NCBI GenBank assembly: GCA_027485075.1
Contig: JAIXRT010000240.1
Coordinates: 1 to 15,461, forward strand
DNA: 15,461 bases
From: Cytophagaceae bacterium
GTDB taxonomy: Bacteria > Bacteroidota > Bacteroidia > Cytophagales > Spirosomataceae
Direction of reading: 5' to 3'
Below the pieces are notes generated by a model. That model saw nothing but the letters and a program-made list of their open reading frames with translations, was not told where the DNA came from and searched no databases. Position 1 is the stretch's first letter. The number at the start of each line of letters is the position of its first letter. Of this stretch, positions 15,244 through 15,461 are shown one piece after another. Both the position numbers and the translations under genes were made by a program.

Positions 15244-15461
15244 CTAATCTTCGCGCGCCACTTCGATCACACCAGAAACCATTTCTAGCTCGGTAACCAA
15301 ACTTTCCAAGTGCGCTGTATCATGAATCATTAACGAAATTTTCCCCTCAAACAAACCATCTTTCACCCCAATGGCAAGCGCAGTTATATTCACTTTTAAC
15401 TCATCCGAAATCACCCGAGTCACATCATTCACTAATCCCACCCGGTCAATACCACGTATCG
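15244..15461 (-). CDS. RelA/SpoT-family (p)ppGpp synthetase/hydrolase, C-terminal ACT domain only
   Basis: The frame is open to the window edge, so only the last ~72 residues are visible and the catalytic domains lie outside. The visible part begins [18 protein letters not shown] and continues [22 protein letters not shown], ending GVIEVARED at the TAG at 15246-15244. This is the ACT domain that closes long Rel/SpoT proteins and senses regulatory signals such as starved ribosomes or amino acids. Whether the enzyme is bifunctional (Rel or SpoT) or synthetase only cannot be told here. A GTG at 15441 is an internal codon and not a start, since homology continues upstream of it. It is the first visible gene of the rel-fur-purA-155 aa minus-strand cluster. 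Confidence 0.88.
   Translation of the reverse strand, partial: IRGIDRVGLVNDVTRVISDELKVNITALAIGVKDGLFEGKISLMIHDTAHLESLVTELEMVSGVIEVARED

Overview
The window looks like a chromosomal segment of a Bacteroidota bacterium, probably in the Cytophagales. The evidence is the moderate GC content, the near absence of Shine-Dalgarno sequences, promoter-like TAnnTTTG boxes (the Bacteroidota -7 consensus), a Bacteroidota-type TamB, and a large secreted protein starting with the Bacteroidota 'NYQAV…PYALYA' N-terminal domain. The genus is not determined. I see no rRNA, tRNA, CRISPR array, insertion sequence or integrated phage.

Region 1 (1-4401, minus strand) is an accessory surface-protein operon. In transcription order it encodes a small predicted outer-membrane beta-barrel (240 aa), a 1138-aa secreted fibre-like protein built from tandem ~86-residue repeats and phage-tail-fibre-type modules, and the signal peptide and first residues of another secreted, probably large, beta-strand-repeat protein cut by the window edge. 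The gaps are 10 and 4 bases, so the three are almost certainly co-transcribed.

Region 2 (4538-7175) holds two divergent genes: nadB (L-aspartate oxidase, NAD synthesis) on minus, and on plus a membrane-anchored coiled-coil protein of unknown function. A ~145-bp imperfect inverted repeat built from 7-bp units (consensus RRTRAGA) fills the gap between this gene and the convergent tamB.

Region 3 (7321-12821) is a divergent pair with only 32 bp between the starts: tamB (outer-membrane/envelope assembly, minus) and tsaD (tRNA t6A synthesis, plus). Two tandem TATTTTTG boxes 11 bp apart lie in the spacer.

Region 4 (12822-15461) starts with a 112-bp convergent spacer containing three inverted repeats. 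It continues with a minus-strand cluster read as rel/spoT (3' end only), a Fur-family regulator, purA, and a 155-aa protein that starts 2 bases after the purA stop. That last protein resembles the pattern of the DNA polymerase III psi subunit (HolD), which is a hypothesis and not an identification. The cluster puts a (p)ppGpp enzyme, a metalloregulator and the committed step of AMP synthesis in one probable transcription unit.

Most of the window is core housekeeping. The least explained parts are the surface operon, the heptad inverted repeat, the hairpin-rich spacer after tsaD, and the small protein after purA.
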